A stretch of 64,000 nt of DNA, taken from contig JAQPZY010001033.1 in the NCBI GenBank assembly GCA_029931535.1, positions 310,001 through 374,000 of the forward strand, given 5' to 3'. The notes under the pieces are model-generated. The model was not told the DNA's origin. It saw nothing but the letters and a program-made list of their open reading frames with translations, and did not search any database. Numbering within the stretch: the stretch's first letter is position 1; every line of letters begins with the position of its first letter. This stretch comes from Margaritifera margaritifera. Its lineage: Eukaryota > Mollusca > Bivalvia > Unionida > Margaritiferidae. A program made the translations under genes and the position numbers. Positions 14,235 through 25,977 of the stretch are shown here, piece after piece.

Positions 14235-16600
14235 CGGGAGCCTACTAATATGATGTTTTAATGTTGTCCTTTCTGGACAAGCCTTGAAGCACTGCTAGTA
14301 TAGAACTAATATTTTAAAAAGTTTTTTTCTTTTTTTTCTCTAGGGAATTCATTTTATAAAAATACAAAATAATAAATAAAAAAATGATTTGCTAGTAAAG
14401 CACACGTATGAAAACAGCAGTTGAAACAAATCAATGACATTTACATACACGTTGATATAGGACATAGCCAGCTTTATTTTGTTCAATAATCCACGATATA
14501 GCTCTATTTTTAAGTGATCAACTCTCTTTTTCACCCAGTTTTTTATATTCCTCTCTCTCTCATTCTTTATTTCTGTCTCCGCCTTTCTCTTCACACACCC
14601 CCCCCGACCCCCCCCCCCCCCCCACACACATGTCCATATTTCGGTTATACGAACTACAATTCACTTGGTTTAAAAGAAATATATGATTATTATAAGATCA
14701 ATGTATTTTGTTGGTATGGACACAAATGAAAACTGGCAATATTTTGTCTTCAATAAGAGGTGAATGTATGTAGATTGATTACACTGTAATATGTATTTCT
14801 AGAGTCTTCTCTGACTTAACTAAGCATATACAGAAATTTATACATAATTTCCAAGGCTTGAAGGGGGCACACTGTGACCAGCAAAAGATGTATTGGTTAG
14901 AGTAATTTTGTAACCCTATTACCCAGAGGAAATAAAGCAAAACCCTCCCATTTATTGAATAAATGAACCTTTGGAACGAAGAAAGGAGATATATTGCGTG
15001 CTTTGCTTTACTATAATGTTTGGTGTACAGGTTGGGTAAACGTTTTAAAAAATCTCATTCCTTTATTTAAATATTGTCCACGTTTCAGTTACTTCCACTG
15101 ATCAAACTGATGATAAATCTGACAAAGGACATTAACAATGTCTGAGTTACTTTTTAGACCTGGTGTGTATCATCCAGTGGTATCTGAGGTCCATTGCTGC
15201 GTTCGGCTCATTTGTCATATAGATCTGGTAAAAGGAACACCTCGTAACATTCCCCTTGTTCAGATTGGTTTTAGGAGAGGACAGGTTCTCGCAAGGCCTG
15301 ATTCTCATTCAGGCCTGCGGCAGCGGGATACTGATCTAATGGCAATCCTGCCATGATGTTTTTAAAACATGCCGGTCTGCTTGTCAGGAAGCTGACTGTA
15401 GGCATGCGTCGCACTTGCATGCGTGGCTACGGGAGGCTAAACCTCGAAGTTGGCCCAACCCTAGCTCACTAACTTCAATACGACGGTTTTGGTATTTCAC
15501 ATAATTTCTAAGAATGATTAAATATTTGACAACGATAATGATAAAAAAAGCATTTTTAAACTGACCATAGTCCTGTAAACATACATACGGTCAACAGCTA
15601 TATGCATAGAAAATATGATGTCGCCGAAAGGTTGCAAGGTGAATATATACCAAACTGAAAAATATTAAAATCTTCGCATCCTTTCTACTAAACTTGGTTT
15701 AAAAATAAGTTTCAACCTTTTTTACTATCGGGTTCTTGTTTATGAAACAGTTAGTACATTTAGCTAATAACAGAAACGGTTGGGGAATATTGTTTAACTT
15801 TTGGGTGACACTAAATATATCCTCTTGACGACATATATATAATTTGTTTCCAACATATTTTGATAATATTATCCGCGATGATAGTGTCGAGGATCTAAGA
15901 AACAGATTACATTTTTTTAATCATGAAGGATGTCTATTAGTAGAAAAACCATCGTTTTCGAAGGTCCAATATAATTTAGGTGCATGAATTAATGTTAAGT
16001 AAAAAAAATAGTATGATATCATTTAGAGTTGTTCTTGATTTGCCATGAGTAATGCTAGGAAAAGCATTTTTTAAGGAAAACTAGATAAACATTCTTTCTT
16101 ATCAAATAATACGTCCATTTCCTCTTGGTCCATTTTCTAATAAGTTTCTGAAACAACTAAAAAATCTGTATAGAAATTGAACATTATTCACCATTTCATC
16201 CCTTGAAAATTATAAAACATGAAAAGAAATTTACAGACAGGATGGAGCCTGACATCAAAAGCTGCACACAAATCTAGGCTATGAAGTACAATCCCAGTTA
16301 GATTGGTATCGCAATACATTTAGTTTTTTAGGCGCATTTATGTAAAATATAATAAAGTTGTCTTCTCCTCCAAAGTAAAAATACTCAGTGTATTTTAATC
16401 TGAAGGGAACTGTGTCAGCAAAGGACCCTAGACAATTTAGTCTCGTTAGCTGTGCCAGTTAGTTGTGTTGTTTAGACGTGTTTGTTTTCTAGCTTTTAAA
16501 AATTTAATGTGATGAAATTGTAGGGTACAATTGCACCTGCTATACATCGCCTGGCTATCTTCATGTCTTACTCGTGAAAGGAGCTCACAAGATACCTCCA
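14235..16600. other. No gene supported
   Basis: Contains poly-C runs at 14595-14625. A GC-richer patch at 15130-15480 is open for 72 codons; no family is recognised in it. Confidence 0.4.
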
Positions 16601-17385
16601 ATTATGTGACACTAATCAGCATTTTTTAAAGTGGCCAATTAACCATAAAATGTAGATCACAACAACTCAGTTTTGGTGTATAACATTACTGATAACCCAT
16701 ATATGCTCTAGATGCACGGTTGGTGGTAATAAGTCAAATGGTGTTATAATTTTAGCATAGACAATATCTTTCTGTAGTGTTGAAAATCCTAGGAAAGAGG
16801 TCACAGTGACCCAATTATAATGTGTTGAATGTTTGCATTCTAAGATGAATTCTTAGTGTAATTCTTAGGTTAGATTGTGTTATAAATTGAACATTGAGAC
16901 CGTTTTTATGTGGTGTTCAAAATCCTTAAATTTACGGGAAATTTTTTTGATTCTAAGATGCATTCTTACTGTAATTTTGATAGCAATATAGATATTAGAT
17001 TTAGAGCCAAGTAATAATTACCACAACATTTGAATACTAAAAAGTAGGTCATGGTTATCTAGTGTTGGTGTGCGTGACATTCCAATCCCATTCCAAGATA
17101 CAAAAAAGGTAAGTTTAATATCAATAAATGTAGTGGTCTTTCAGAATTTTCAAAGCTAAATCCTAAAAAGTTGGTTGTAGTGACCCAATTTTGGGTTTGT
17201 AACACTCCCATCCCAAGTTGCACTCTTACTAGAAGTTTGGTTACCATAGGTTTGGTGTTAATACTATAGCATGAATACAAATTGCAGGCAATTGCTAAAA
17301 AATTCTGAAAAGTAGGGTACAGTGACCCAGTTTTGTGTGCAACATGTGTTGATCCCAATATACACACACTGTGCAAGTTTTATGT
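16600..17385. repeat. Diverged about 130-150 bp repeat, several copies
   Basis: Each copy contains variants of 'aaaagtaggtcacagtgacc' followed by 'caattttggtgtg', 'cccaagatgcattcttact' and 'ggttaccataggtttggtg'. The copies are degenerate. One at 16799-16811 holds a perfect GGTCACAGTGACC palindrome. Confidence 0.6.
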
Positions 17386-17454
17386 AAATATGTTTTAATA
17401 TATAGGTGTTTCAGTCAAGACATGAAGGGATGATACAATGTTTAAGAATTAAAA

Positions 17455-17535
17455 TATTAAGGAATTAACGGATGCCTGATATGTGAAATACCAGAGGGAA
17501 AAAAGAAGGTACATAGCAAAACATTAGTCAGCATC
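17455..17535. repeat. Dispersed repeat, copy 2 (copy 1 at about 4776-4856)
   Basis: Both copies share 'gatatgtgaaataccaga' and 'aagaaggtacatagcaaaac' in the same order and orientation over about 80 bp. Copy 1 reads open on the plus strand for about 25 residues; copy 2 has stops. It may be a piece of a decayed element gene. Confidence 0.7.
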
Positions 17536-18857
17536 GAAATGGGACAGATACAAAATAAAAACCTGATAAAGTGACTACAATCAACTCAATGTCCTAGCAG
17601 TGAAACAAACGACATTACTGACAAATGAAAAGAGCTAATATTGAAAACTATGAAGTTGATTCTAACTACATCTCAACAAATATATCATACCATGAAAAAA
17701 CGCATTTTTTTCTGGACAGCATGTCTACTATATGCAGTTTAAACACATCTTTGAAACCTTCAGTAACAAAGACTTATCGCAAAATGACCAATATCAGTTC
17801 ATATAGGAGGAGGTTTACACAAAATGGATGAAGTAAAATTCAATACATCTTTATCGGTGAATAGATATACATCATTTCAAGATACAATTTTTTCAGAAGT
17901 TTATTTGACATTTGATAGCTACTGAAATTAAAGTGCAGAAATAAATGATGCTATCAATGTTTGAGATACACTCGGCGCTGGAGGCATGTGTTCGGAAGGA
18001 ACAACGTATCAGAGAGAACGTGCACCCGATATGCAGCCAGTTGTAATATGTTACAAATGCAACAGAGAAAAACTGATAAAAAACAAAATGGAATAAACGA
18101 AATACAGAATACCAGAGATCCAAAGATTGTGTAAAGGTAACGAAATTCATCTGGATTTACTGTGGAGAAATGATAAGATTGGACTGAGAAATCAATACAG
18201 AATTTCAAATGAATGTGGAAAAGCAATAAATAAAAGCTCAATGGATTTGTACAAGATAGGTAAGTTTTATATACGAAGTATAAGTAAACATTGTTCAAGA
18301 GATTAATTTGTTTAATTTAAATAAATTTCAGAGCATCCTAACAAATACAGCACCTCATACCTATCCTGCTAATCAAAACAATAAAATAAATTAGTTTACT
18401 GACCATAACTAAGTTAGCACAGTAAATTTAGTTGGCAAATAAAACAAACTTACAATTCTGAAACTTAGGTTTTCACATATAAGCCATTAAACATGTTTGA
18501 TAACTACACTTAAAAATTTGTAAATTATGCATCAAAGAAAAGATATAGAGCGTGACATGAGATTTTAACAGAATCAGCCAAACTGGATAGCGTGGATTGC
18601 AACATCTGGTTGTGGGCTTCCATACTGGCATTCAATAGACATAGAAAAATTTTTAACAGAATAAGTCAAATCAGTAAACAACTTTAATTTTTATTTTCCA
18701 GATGCAAAATCTGCAATCTGAATATACAATACTTTTGATGATGGATTTACAGCAGATAAAAAAAGGCGTGGGTGTGAAACAATTTAATTTGACTTGCAAC
18801 AATTTTCAAATTTCTTCTCAGCATGACTGGAAATATCTAAAGGGGAAAAATACTTGA
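17536..18857. other. Possibly decayed coding sequence, unassigned
   Basis: The plus strand shows short open blocks (e.g. DEVKFNTSLSVNRYTSFQD at about 17828, and CYKCNREK at about 18052) interrupted by stops. No family is recognised. It lies beside the retroelement and the Polinton integrase remnant. Confidence 0.3.
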
Positions 18858-19430
18858 TCAATAAAGGACCAGAAGAATATAAAACTGTACAACAAGGTTT
18901 TTGGAAGCCTTGGTATATTCAATTGCATTTAAATATCGGTCCCAATCTTGCGGTCTCTCCGCGCACATCCGACGTAGCATTTGTTTCAACGTCCCATTAA
19001 ATTTCTCGACCAAGCCGTTACACATGGGGTGATACGGTGTTGTGCCTAACTGTTTAACTGATAGCAACCTACTAATTTCCGCCATGAGTTCCGAAGTAAA
19101 TTGGGCCCCACAATCTGTGAGAACCTCCTCAGGTAACCCTACTCTGCTGAACATATCAACAAGTGCCTCGACCACACGTTCGGTTTCAATCGTTGGTAAT
19201 GCTATGACCTCTGGGTATTGAATTGCGTAAACCACAAGGGTGTTGGATATACCGTTTTTTCCGGTCTGTGATAGGAAATATGGATCCCACACTATCAGCG
19301 GCTACCCTTTTAAATGGGGTAACTATTAAAGCCATTAGACCTAATGGTTCTCTGATTATTCGTCCCTCCGACACCGTATCCTGGCAAACGTCGCACGATC
19401 TGTGGATCGTGCGACGTTTGCCATACTTAA
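18858..19430 (-). pseudogene. Ty3/gypsy integrase remnant
   Basis: Retrotransposon integrase on the minus strand. A CDVCQDTVSEG zinc-finger tail (about 19380-19410) is followed by the start of the core PLGLMALIVTPFKRVAADSV, a frameshift near 19270, then LTDCGAQFTSELM (second catalytic Asp) and GTTPYHPMCNGLVEKFNGTL (catalytic Glu). It ends in unrelated sequence at about 18890. LTR-retrotransposon origin is certain; the family is assigned by the gag and LTR to its right. Confidence 0.9.
19383..19422. repeat. Perfect 18-bp inverted repeat with 4-nt spacer
   Basis: The left arm GGCAAACGTCGCACGATC and its exact reverse complement flank TGTG. One arm is genuine integrase zinc-finger coding sequence; the other is an inverted copy lying where the gag and integrase fragments meet. 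Confidence 0.97.
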
Positions 19431-19458
19431 AATTTCCACCTTTATTAGCACCACTTTT

Positions 19459-20345
19459 TTATTTCTCGAGGTAACTTGTAGTTATATTGATTATCTGACT
19501 TAATGTCTTTCGAGACCACATTCTGTTACCTCCTTGAATTTTGGTAGAATAGTCTTCTTGTGTAGCCATGTCAAAGATATTTGTGAAGGACTTTTCCATC
19601 AGAAACAGGCACAACTCCTTACTACAAGTGGTTAACAACTGGTCTCTGAGTAAAAAGTCTGCCATACCCTCGAACTTGTTTACGACCTTACCACACTCAA
19701 CTCATCGTTGTAAATAAATCCCAGTCGTACTGACGAACTGGGTCAATGTTTCCCCTCTCTCGGGTTTACTATATTTAAACTTCTTCCGAAACCCTTCTGA
19801 GTTAGCTCATATCTCTTTAGAAGGGGCTCTCTTAGCGCGTCATAGTCTAATGCGTCGTTCGTAGGGAGACGCGAACACACATTCAGCGCTTTATCCTTTA
19901 GCAGCGCTGAGATGGAGCGACCAGTTATACGAATAACTGTCCATATTATTGTTATGGTCATCAAACGGGTGTAATTTGGTACCTCTTTTTATTTTGCTCG
20001 AGTTAGAGTCTTGTTTTTCCTCTTTCTTAGCCTGTAATAATTAAATTTGCCTTCTCCATATTCATGGTTTATAACTCTACTAATTCTAGCTTTGCTTGTT
20101 TTTCTAATGCAATCTTTTCCCTTTCTGCTTCCCTTGCCCACCCTATTCTTTCCTTCTGTGCCTGCTTTTCCGAGTCTATCTTCCATTCCCTAGCTTGCTT
20201 TTCTAATTCTGTATTTTACTTCTCATCTTCCTCGAATTATCTTACCTGCTCTATTATATTCCTTTCTATTTCACTCTCTTTTAATCTCTGATCCCTCTCC
20301 CAAGCCTCTTACAACCGAACTCATTTTCCATCTCCGCAAGATCTT
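19459..20345 (-). pseudogene. Ty3/gypsy gag remnant
   Basis: Minus-strand gag in three broken pieces. The N-terminal coiled coil is rich in Glu/Lys/Arg/Gln (EKQAREWKIDSEKQAQKER..., about 20080-20240). The capsid-like block is ALLKDKALNVCSRLPTNDAL, DYDALREPLLKRYELTQKGF (about 19790-19910). The last is MADFLLRDQLLTTCSKELCL (19606-19665). Order and motifs match gag of metazoan Ty3/gypsy elements. Protease, reverse transcriptase and RNase H, expected between gag and integrase, are missing. Confidence 0.8.
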
Positions 20346-20656
20346 TAAGCGATTACATGGTTAATACCTCTGAAAAGATCACCAGTCTCAAGTGCACTGC
20401 CATGTGAAACGTACAATTATGGGAACAACAGGCAAATCAGTCATATCTTCCCTCTCATAGGGCAGCAAAATCAAAACGATACATATGTACATATGTATAT
20501 ATGACGAATGCAGGGACAAAGGAAGTAAAATGTAAGCGAGATATTCAGTCACCCCACTTGCATTATCCCTTGTCAGGAAGGTCACAATCTGAAACAGATA
20601 AGTGAAAAGCAGTACATGAGTCAAGATCTACGTAAAATATTGTTAGCCTAATTCAA

Positions 20657-20673
20657 TCCCACTTCTGACACCA
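20657..20673 (-). other. Primer-binding-site-like sequence of the gypsy element
   Basis: On the minus strand TGGTGTCAGAAGTGGGA lies one base after the LTR end, the usual position and a typical sequence for a tRNA primer-binding site in metazoan Ty3/gypsy elements. Confidence 0.65.
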
Positions 20674-20674
20674 T

Positions 20675-21097
20675 TGAAACTGGATTAAATCGGGTTGTAT
20701 TGGATTTAGCGAAGACGCTTACCGCAAGTACGTGAATAAGATGTTTATTTATAAATGCAAAACAATGATGAACGAATCTCTGACGCAATTACTTCCACCT
20801 CTTATAAACTAAACTTTAACAACGAAAAACCCTACCCTACTCATAGGCACAAAGTTGAACAACGTATATAAAAAATGGTATCGTTTCACAATGTATAGGA
20901 TTTAAACATGGTGTTTCAGCAAATAATCACAATTTATATCGTTTGTCAACGGACATAAGCAATCAATGGATTTTGTTAACAGTTATGATTCATATATGGA
21001 TTTATCAACAAATATGATCAATGTATGTGATTAACAACAAATATGATCAATGTATTGTTCATCAACAAATATGATGGTGCATTAGATGATTGTCACA
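20675..21097 (-). mobile_element. Single LTR of the Ty3/gypsy element (5' LTR, minus orientation)
   Basis: Starts TGTGACA and ends CA on the minus strand, about 423 bp, directly followed by the primer-binding-site-like sequence. Internally it has short 'caacaaatatgatcaatgta' repeats. I find no second copy on the other side of the gag/integrase remnant, so the 3' LTR is lost. Confidence 0.65.
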
Positions 21098-21285
21098 CCT
21101 ATAATAGCATTGGCGTTTAGGTTCAAAGATATTGTTTGCTTTATAGATTTTAATATAACAAAGGATTTTTCAGAAATGTTAGACACATACTATTAAATAT
21201 GAATTTTTGTCTAACAAAATCATAACACTGTTTAATTTCGAATTTAGGTGCTTAAAAATTACCACTTGTTAAGTATCCATACAAA

Positions 21286-21990
21286 TTAATCTAAACCTTT
21301 TATGTTTTTCTCTTTTATTTCTTCAGCTGCTGTCATATCGATAGATGAATGATAAGTATTGTTATAATCGTTAATTAAGTCTTGTAAAATATCAATCAAT
21401 TTTCTATTTTCGATTTTGTACAATATTTCCACATTCTAGTTTTTAATGTTTTATTACATATATCGACTACGGATCCTTTCTTTTAAACTGAAAATGTGGA
21501 AATGTATTCAACATCTTCCTTTTAAAGAAATAATTTTAATCTTTGTTATAGAATTCTCTGCTTTCATCAAATTGAAATTAATATAGTTTTCTTTATTTAA
21601 ACATTTGAATAAAAGCATATCGTACGTCTTCTCCTGTCTTTGATTTTAATTTTACAACCATTGGATATTTTAAAATATAATACATAACTGTTAATATAAA
21701 TTTAGATCCAGCATTTTTCTTTTTAAATGCTTTCAAATCACCAATATCAACTTCCATCGATCGCCAGTGTGTATAACAGAAACATTTTTCAATTGAAATG
21801 TCTAATTTGCCTCTTTGTATGGTGTGTATCTCTTCTGATCTGTTAGCAATTTTTCTGTTCAGAGTATTTTAAATTTTTAAAATCTTTTTTTTAGCTGACT
21901 CCATAATGGTTTGATATATGTGTATGCAGTTGGACTATTTGGATCATAATACAGAAATCTTAACTATATCTCAAACTCAGGAGCTTCCCT
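21286..21990 (-). pseudogene. Decayed Polinton/Maverick integrase
   Basis: Retroviral-type integrase of a Polinton, minus strand, with several frameshifts and stops. N-terminal LRFLYYDPNSPTAYTYIK (about 21910-21960); core MEVDIGDLKAFKKKNAG, SKFILTV and VVKLKSKTGEDVRYAFIQMF (about 21610-21770) with the first catalytic Asp; and LIDILQDLINDYNNTYHSSI (about 21330-21400). The order and the YYDP...P.A start are as in Polinton integrases. It ends at a stop at 21286-21288. The adjacent gypsy LTR suggests the retroelement inserted just downstream. Confidence 0.8.
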
Positions 21991-23390
21991 TTAATTAAAA
22001 ATATTATTATATAAATACAATGCGTAGTGAGCAAAGCGTGAGCGAAGAGAACAAACCTCAAGTTCTTGTACTGAAATCTAAAATGTTTGATGAACTTTTT
22101 TAGTTTATTATTTGACCTCTGTGAGAAGACAACTATGGTAAATATCAGAAACTATTATTGGCTTATGCGCAGTCTTAAATTGTGTAAAAGTATGGTCTAG
22201 TTTAATAATTCCAAGCCAGAAATTAGAAAAAGTATAAATATTTCAATAAAAGTACTAAATAAACACAATTTATTGCCTTAAAAGATCTGAGGAATTGCAA
22301 TTACTTCTTTTTAATGAAAATCACATGGAAATTGTCCCACTATACAACAAAATAAAAACTTCTAAAAACTATCAAGTATGAAAATGTTAATCATTTTGAA
22401 TTTGATACAAGTAGATATTTTAAGTTTTCATCAGCTGTTTATAATTTCATTCTAAACGATACTGTAACTCTTTCTAAATCTATAGGTAATAATTAATCTA
22501 AAACAGAAATATAATTTACAGAATATTTAGTTAGATTCTATAACTTTGGAAGTGTGTATGAAATACCTTTAATTAAGTCAGAGAAGAATTGGTAAGGAAT
22601 ACTAAATACATTATTTCTTTGAATAAGTTTTCTTTTGGTCTAATAGGATTTGATAAAACAATATAAAATACTTAACATAAGAGTAATAGCAAAAATTGAG
22701 AACTCTAAACTCATTCATCATCAGATAATAGTTAATAATTTCATGTGTCGATACTATTTATATACGTTTGTTTAATTAATAAGTAATTTTTGTGAAACTC
22801 CAGGACTCGTCATTTTCAATGTAATTTAGTAATTTTTAATTTCGATAATTTTTAAAATAACTGTTATCTCTAACTCTAGCTTGAGAATTCGTACTTGTTG
22901 ATCACTGGTGTACTAGTTTGATATTTAAGTGACTTTCATGGTTTTGTTTGGATTAATGGAATAATTGGTGACTTTTGTAAGACTGAAGGGCTCGTCATTT
23001 TCAATTTAACATAATAATCACTATTCTCTTCAATTTTTGAAAGAACTTCTTTGCTATACGCTCTAACGTTTTTCTTGATATTTGAAAATGGTGGCCTAGG
23101 GTTTTTGTTTGAAAAGTTTTGAAAATGGTACCCTAGGGTTTTTTAAAAACAAAAATGAGAAAATAGTGGCGTAGGGTTTTTTGACAAATAATATTACTAT
23201 TGCGCATAGTATTACTAGTACGCATATACCAATCTTTTAAAATAGTAATTCACAACGAGTCTACTATCCACATTTTAAAATTATTTTAACATCCTGAGGG
23301 ATCCAGTCTAGTTGAGACGTTTTGTGAAAGTGAGACCTTGGAGATAAAAAAACTTTGAGTTTTAGAAGAGTTTTCAGTCTTAGCCAATCA
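21991..23390. other. AT-rich flank of the Polinton remnant, with a two-copy repeat and short CCTAGGG repeats
   Basis: The segment around 22790-22840 recurs at about 22975-23025 ('ctcgtcattttcaat'). Between 23085 and 23175 there are three variants of 'aaaatggtggcctagggttt'. Lying outside the integrase start, this could be a degraded Polinton terminal region; that is an inference. Confidence 0.35.
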
Positions 23391-23854
23391 AATGTGTCGT
23401 AACAAAAGTATTTTTTTTGTGTGTGATTGGCTTATAGAATATCACCAAGTAAAACTCAGGCTCATAAGTTTAATATTTTCACGCCAGAGTCTGTATTTTC
23501 GAAACTTTTTGAGCTCAAATTTGACGCCAACAACGATTTACGACGAGCAATGCCTAACGAATTCCAAATATCACAACACTGACTGGCGACAGACAGTCGT
23601 TCCCACGGTTTATACACAGTGTTAGTCCGGTATCGCAATTAAATGATACCACCTGAACACATGGTGAATGGACGTCATTTGCCTACCAGTTTTTCATATA
23701 TTGTAACTTTGTCAAGAATTGATTCGCACCATTGACTATATAGTCATGTCATTAGAATTCAGTACGCCTGTTGAGTATCCCAAGGTAACACCATCGTAAA
23801 GCTCCAAGAATAGTAATTTATAATTCTTAAAAATGAGTTTTAATTTGCTTTTTG

Positions 23855-23912
<58 letters not shown>

Positions 23913-25480
23913 GACAAGGCTGCATTTATTAAGAAAAGTAATGTCCGCCAGGGAAGGTGAAGAACGGCTGTTGAATTGTTTTAACTGGTCTGTTCAGTGT
24001 AGGAATTTTCAACAAGTGGAAAAATACACGGATTGATTTGGCATAACACTGAATGTTTGCAATTTTTAAAACATGTTCTTCATAGACTGGCAAATTCATA
24101 ATATTTGCGACTAGAAAAAAGAGACAAAAAAAGCATTGAGTCAATGTTGAGAGAAAACCGTTCTAAAATAAACGGCAGGACGGCAGCAAATTCACAGTGG
24201 ACGAAATTCAGAGTCAATCAACCTCAAATTTTGGATCCTTTATATATTTTTATAATTGTTTTATCTTCAATCTCCTTTGTGATTGGATGAAATTTTAATG
24301 ATTTTTCTCGCAACAAGCTATATTTACAATTTCATCAAATTCAATTTGTAAGTCTAGAAAACAAAGCAAAAGCAAAAAATCTGTACAACACAACTGATTG
24401 GCACAACTAATAAGTCTAAACTGTCTAGTGTCCTTTGCTGACACAATTCCCTTTCACTTTTAATGTATTTAGTATTTTGATTTTATAAACGGATACAACT
24501 TTATCAATTTAAAAATAAATGCACGTAAATAAACTCACTTTATTTTGAAGCCAATGTAAATGGTATTGTACTTCATGACCTAGATTTTTTTGTGCAGCTT
24601 TTGATGTCAGGTTACACACTGTCTATAAATTTCTGGCATGCTTTATAATTTTCACGGAATGAAAAGGTTGATAATATTCGGTAACTTAAGAAATACTATA
24701 AGGATAGTTGTTTCAGATATACTGTTGAAAAGGACGTATTATTTTATAAGAACTGGTGTGTTTTGTTTTCCTTGCATTACTCTTGGCAAATCAAGAAAAG
24801 CTCTAATGGATCCCATACTATTTATTCTGCTTAACATAAACCGATAACAAATTTTATATAGGAGTTTCTTATTTTATTGATGTCGAAAATGACCACTTTC
24901 CTTCTACTATACATTCTTCACAAGCTTAATTTTGCGATTTTCCACGTTTAGAATCGAACAGAAAAAAACAAATGCAAAGTAAAATTTATTTAAATGTATA
25001 GAGTAGTGGTCCTTCAGGTAGTTTCTGGTATCCAAGTTGTAAAGTGACTAACAACACTAAGCTCCCTGGATGATGGGACGCACTTCTATTGCAGGTTACA
25101 TGTAACCCCTCAATTCGATGAAGAATTTACAGCTGGGCCGATTGCACCAATCAAGATTAAACGTATCTTACTATACGAAACAGCATTTGTGCCTACGTTG
25201 GGTTTCAAACTCAGCACAGTTTTGTTCTTTGTCGATCGTGGCAATCACGCCATCTGTTGATAATCTTCAAATATAGGCCAGTAATATTTTCTGAATGATT
25301 CACCCCACCTCTGAAGTGAATTCGAAATGAAGATTGTTTTCCCGTGTTTGATTTTTCATTAGTACTGTACCTATCCTGAACAAATTTCAAAGTTTCTGGA
25401 AATATGCGTCTGTATGTTATAATTTAGTGATTGCTGTGGCGTTAGCGCATCATGCAGAGAAAAAACTTCAAGAATAAACA
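23391..25480. other. No gene supported apart from microsatellites
   Basis: Contains (CA)n at 23856-23911. The short ORFs have no recognised domain. A SLC23 5' UTR exon or promoter may lie here or further left, but I cannot place it. Confidence 0.4.
23856..23911. repeat. (CA)n microsatellite
   Basis: About 28 dinucleotide units. Confidence 0.97.
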
Positions 25481-25623
25481 GTGTATTCCAGTGCAATAAC
25501 TGTAGAGTAAATGGTGTATTCCCCTGCAATACATGAAGAATAAATGGTGTATTCCAGTGCAATACATGAAGAGTAAAGGGTCTATTCCAGTGCAATACCT
25601 GAAGAGTAAAGGGTGTATTTCAG
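25481..25623. repeat. 33-bp tandem repeat, 4.3 copies
   Basis: Unit 'gtgtattccagtgcaataca' plus 'tgaagagtaaagg', ending about 130 bp before the first SLC23 coding exon. Confidence 0.93.
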
Positions 25624-25754
25624 CGCGTCCAAAAGATAGTGTATCATGAATAATGCCAGTATTTCATATCATTCAGGACGACTTGCCTTCTCATCATGGA
25701 TACAAATGAACCATCTCTTACCACCTCTTATTCATTGTGTATTCACTTTTTCAG

Positions 25755-25912
25755 GATGAATTCAACACCTGAAGAAAAGAATGACCATATATATGACGAT
25801 ATACATGAGAATGAAAAGCGTGAAGAGGACACGGTGCAAGAAGGGAACAAAGCTGTCTTATATGGAGTTGAGGACACACCTGCCCCACATCTTTGTTTTC
25901 TGTTTGCACTTC

Positions 25913-25914
<2 letters not shown>
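25755..25914 (+). CDS. SLC23: SLC23 exon 1 (first coding exon)
   Basis: The acceptor 'ctttttcag' ends at 25754 and the ATG is at 25756, so a non-coding exon must lie upstream. It encodes 53 residues: an acidic and polar cytosolic head ([10 protein letters not shown]...) and then [18 protein letters not shown] leading into TM1. It ends on a codon boundary at CAG. The donor GT is the first unit of a (GT)n microsatellite. An in-frame ATG at 25696 is upstream of the acceptor and probably intronic. Confidence 0.88.

Positions 25915-25977
<63 letters not shown>

Noticed and set aside
23085..23175. Interstitial telomere repeats (CCTAGGG-like)
   Set aside because: Only three imperfect, spaced copies; the period and sequence do not fit (TTAGGG)n.
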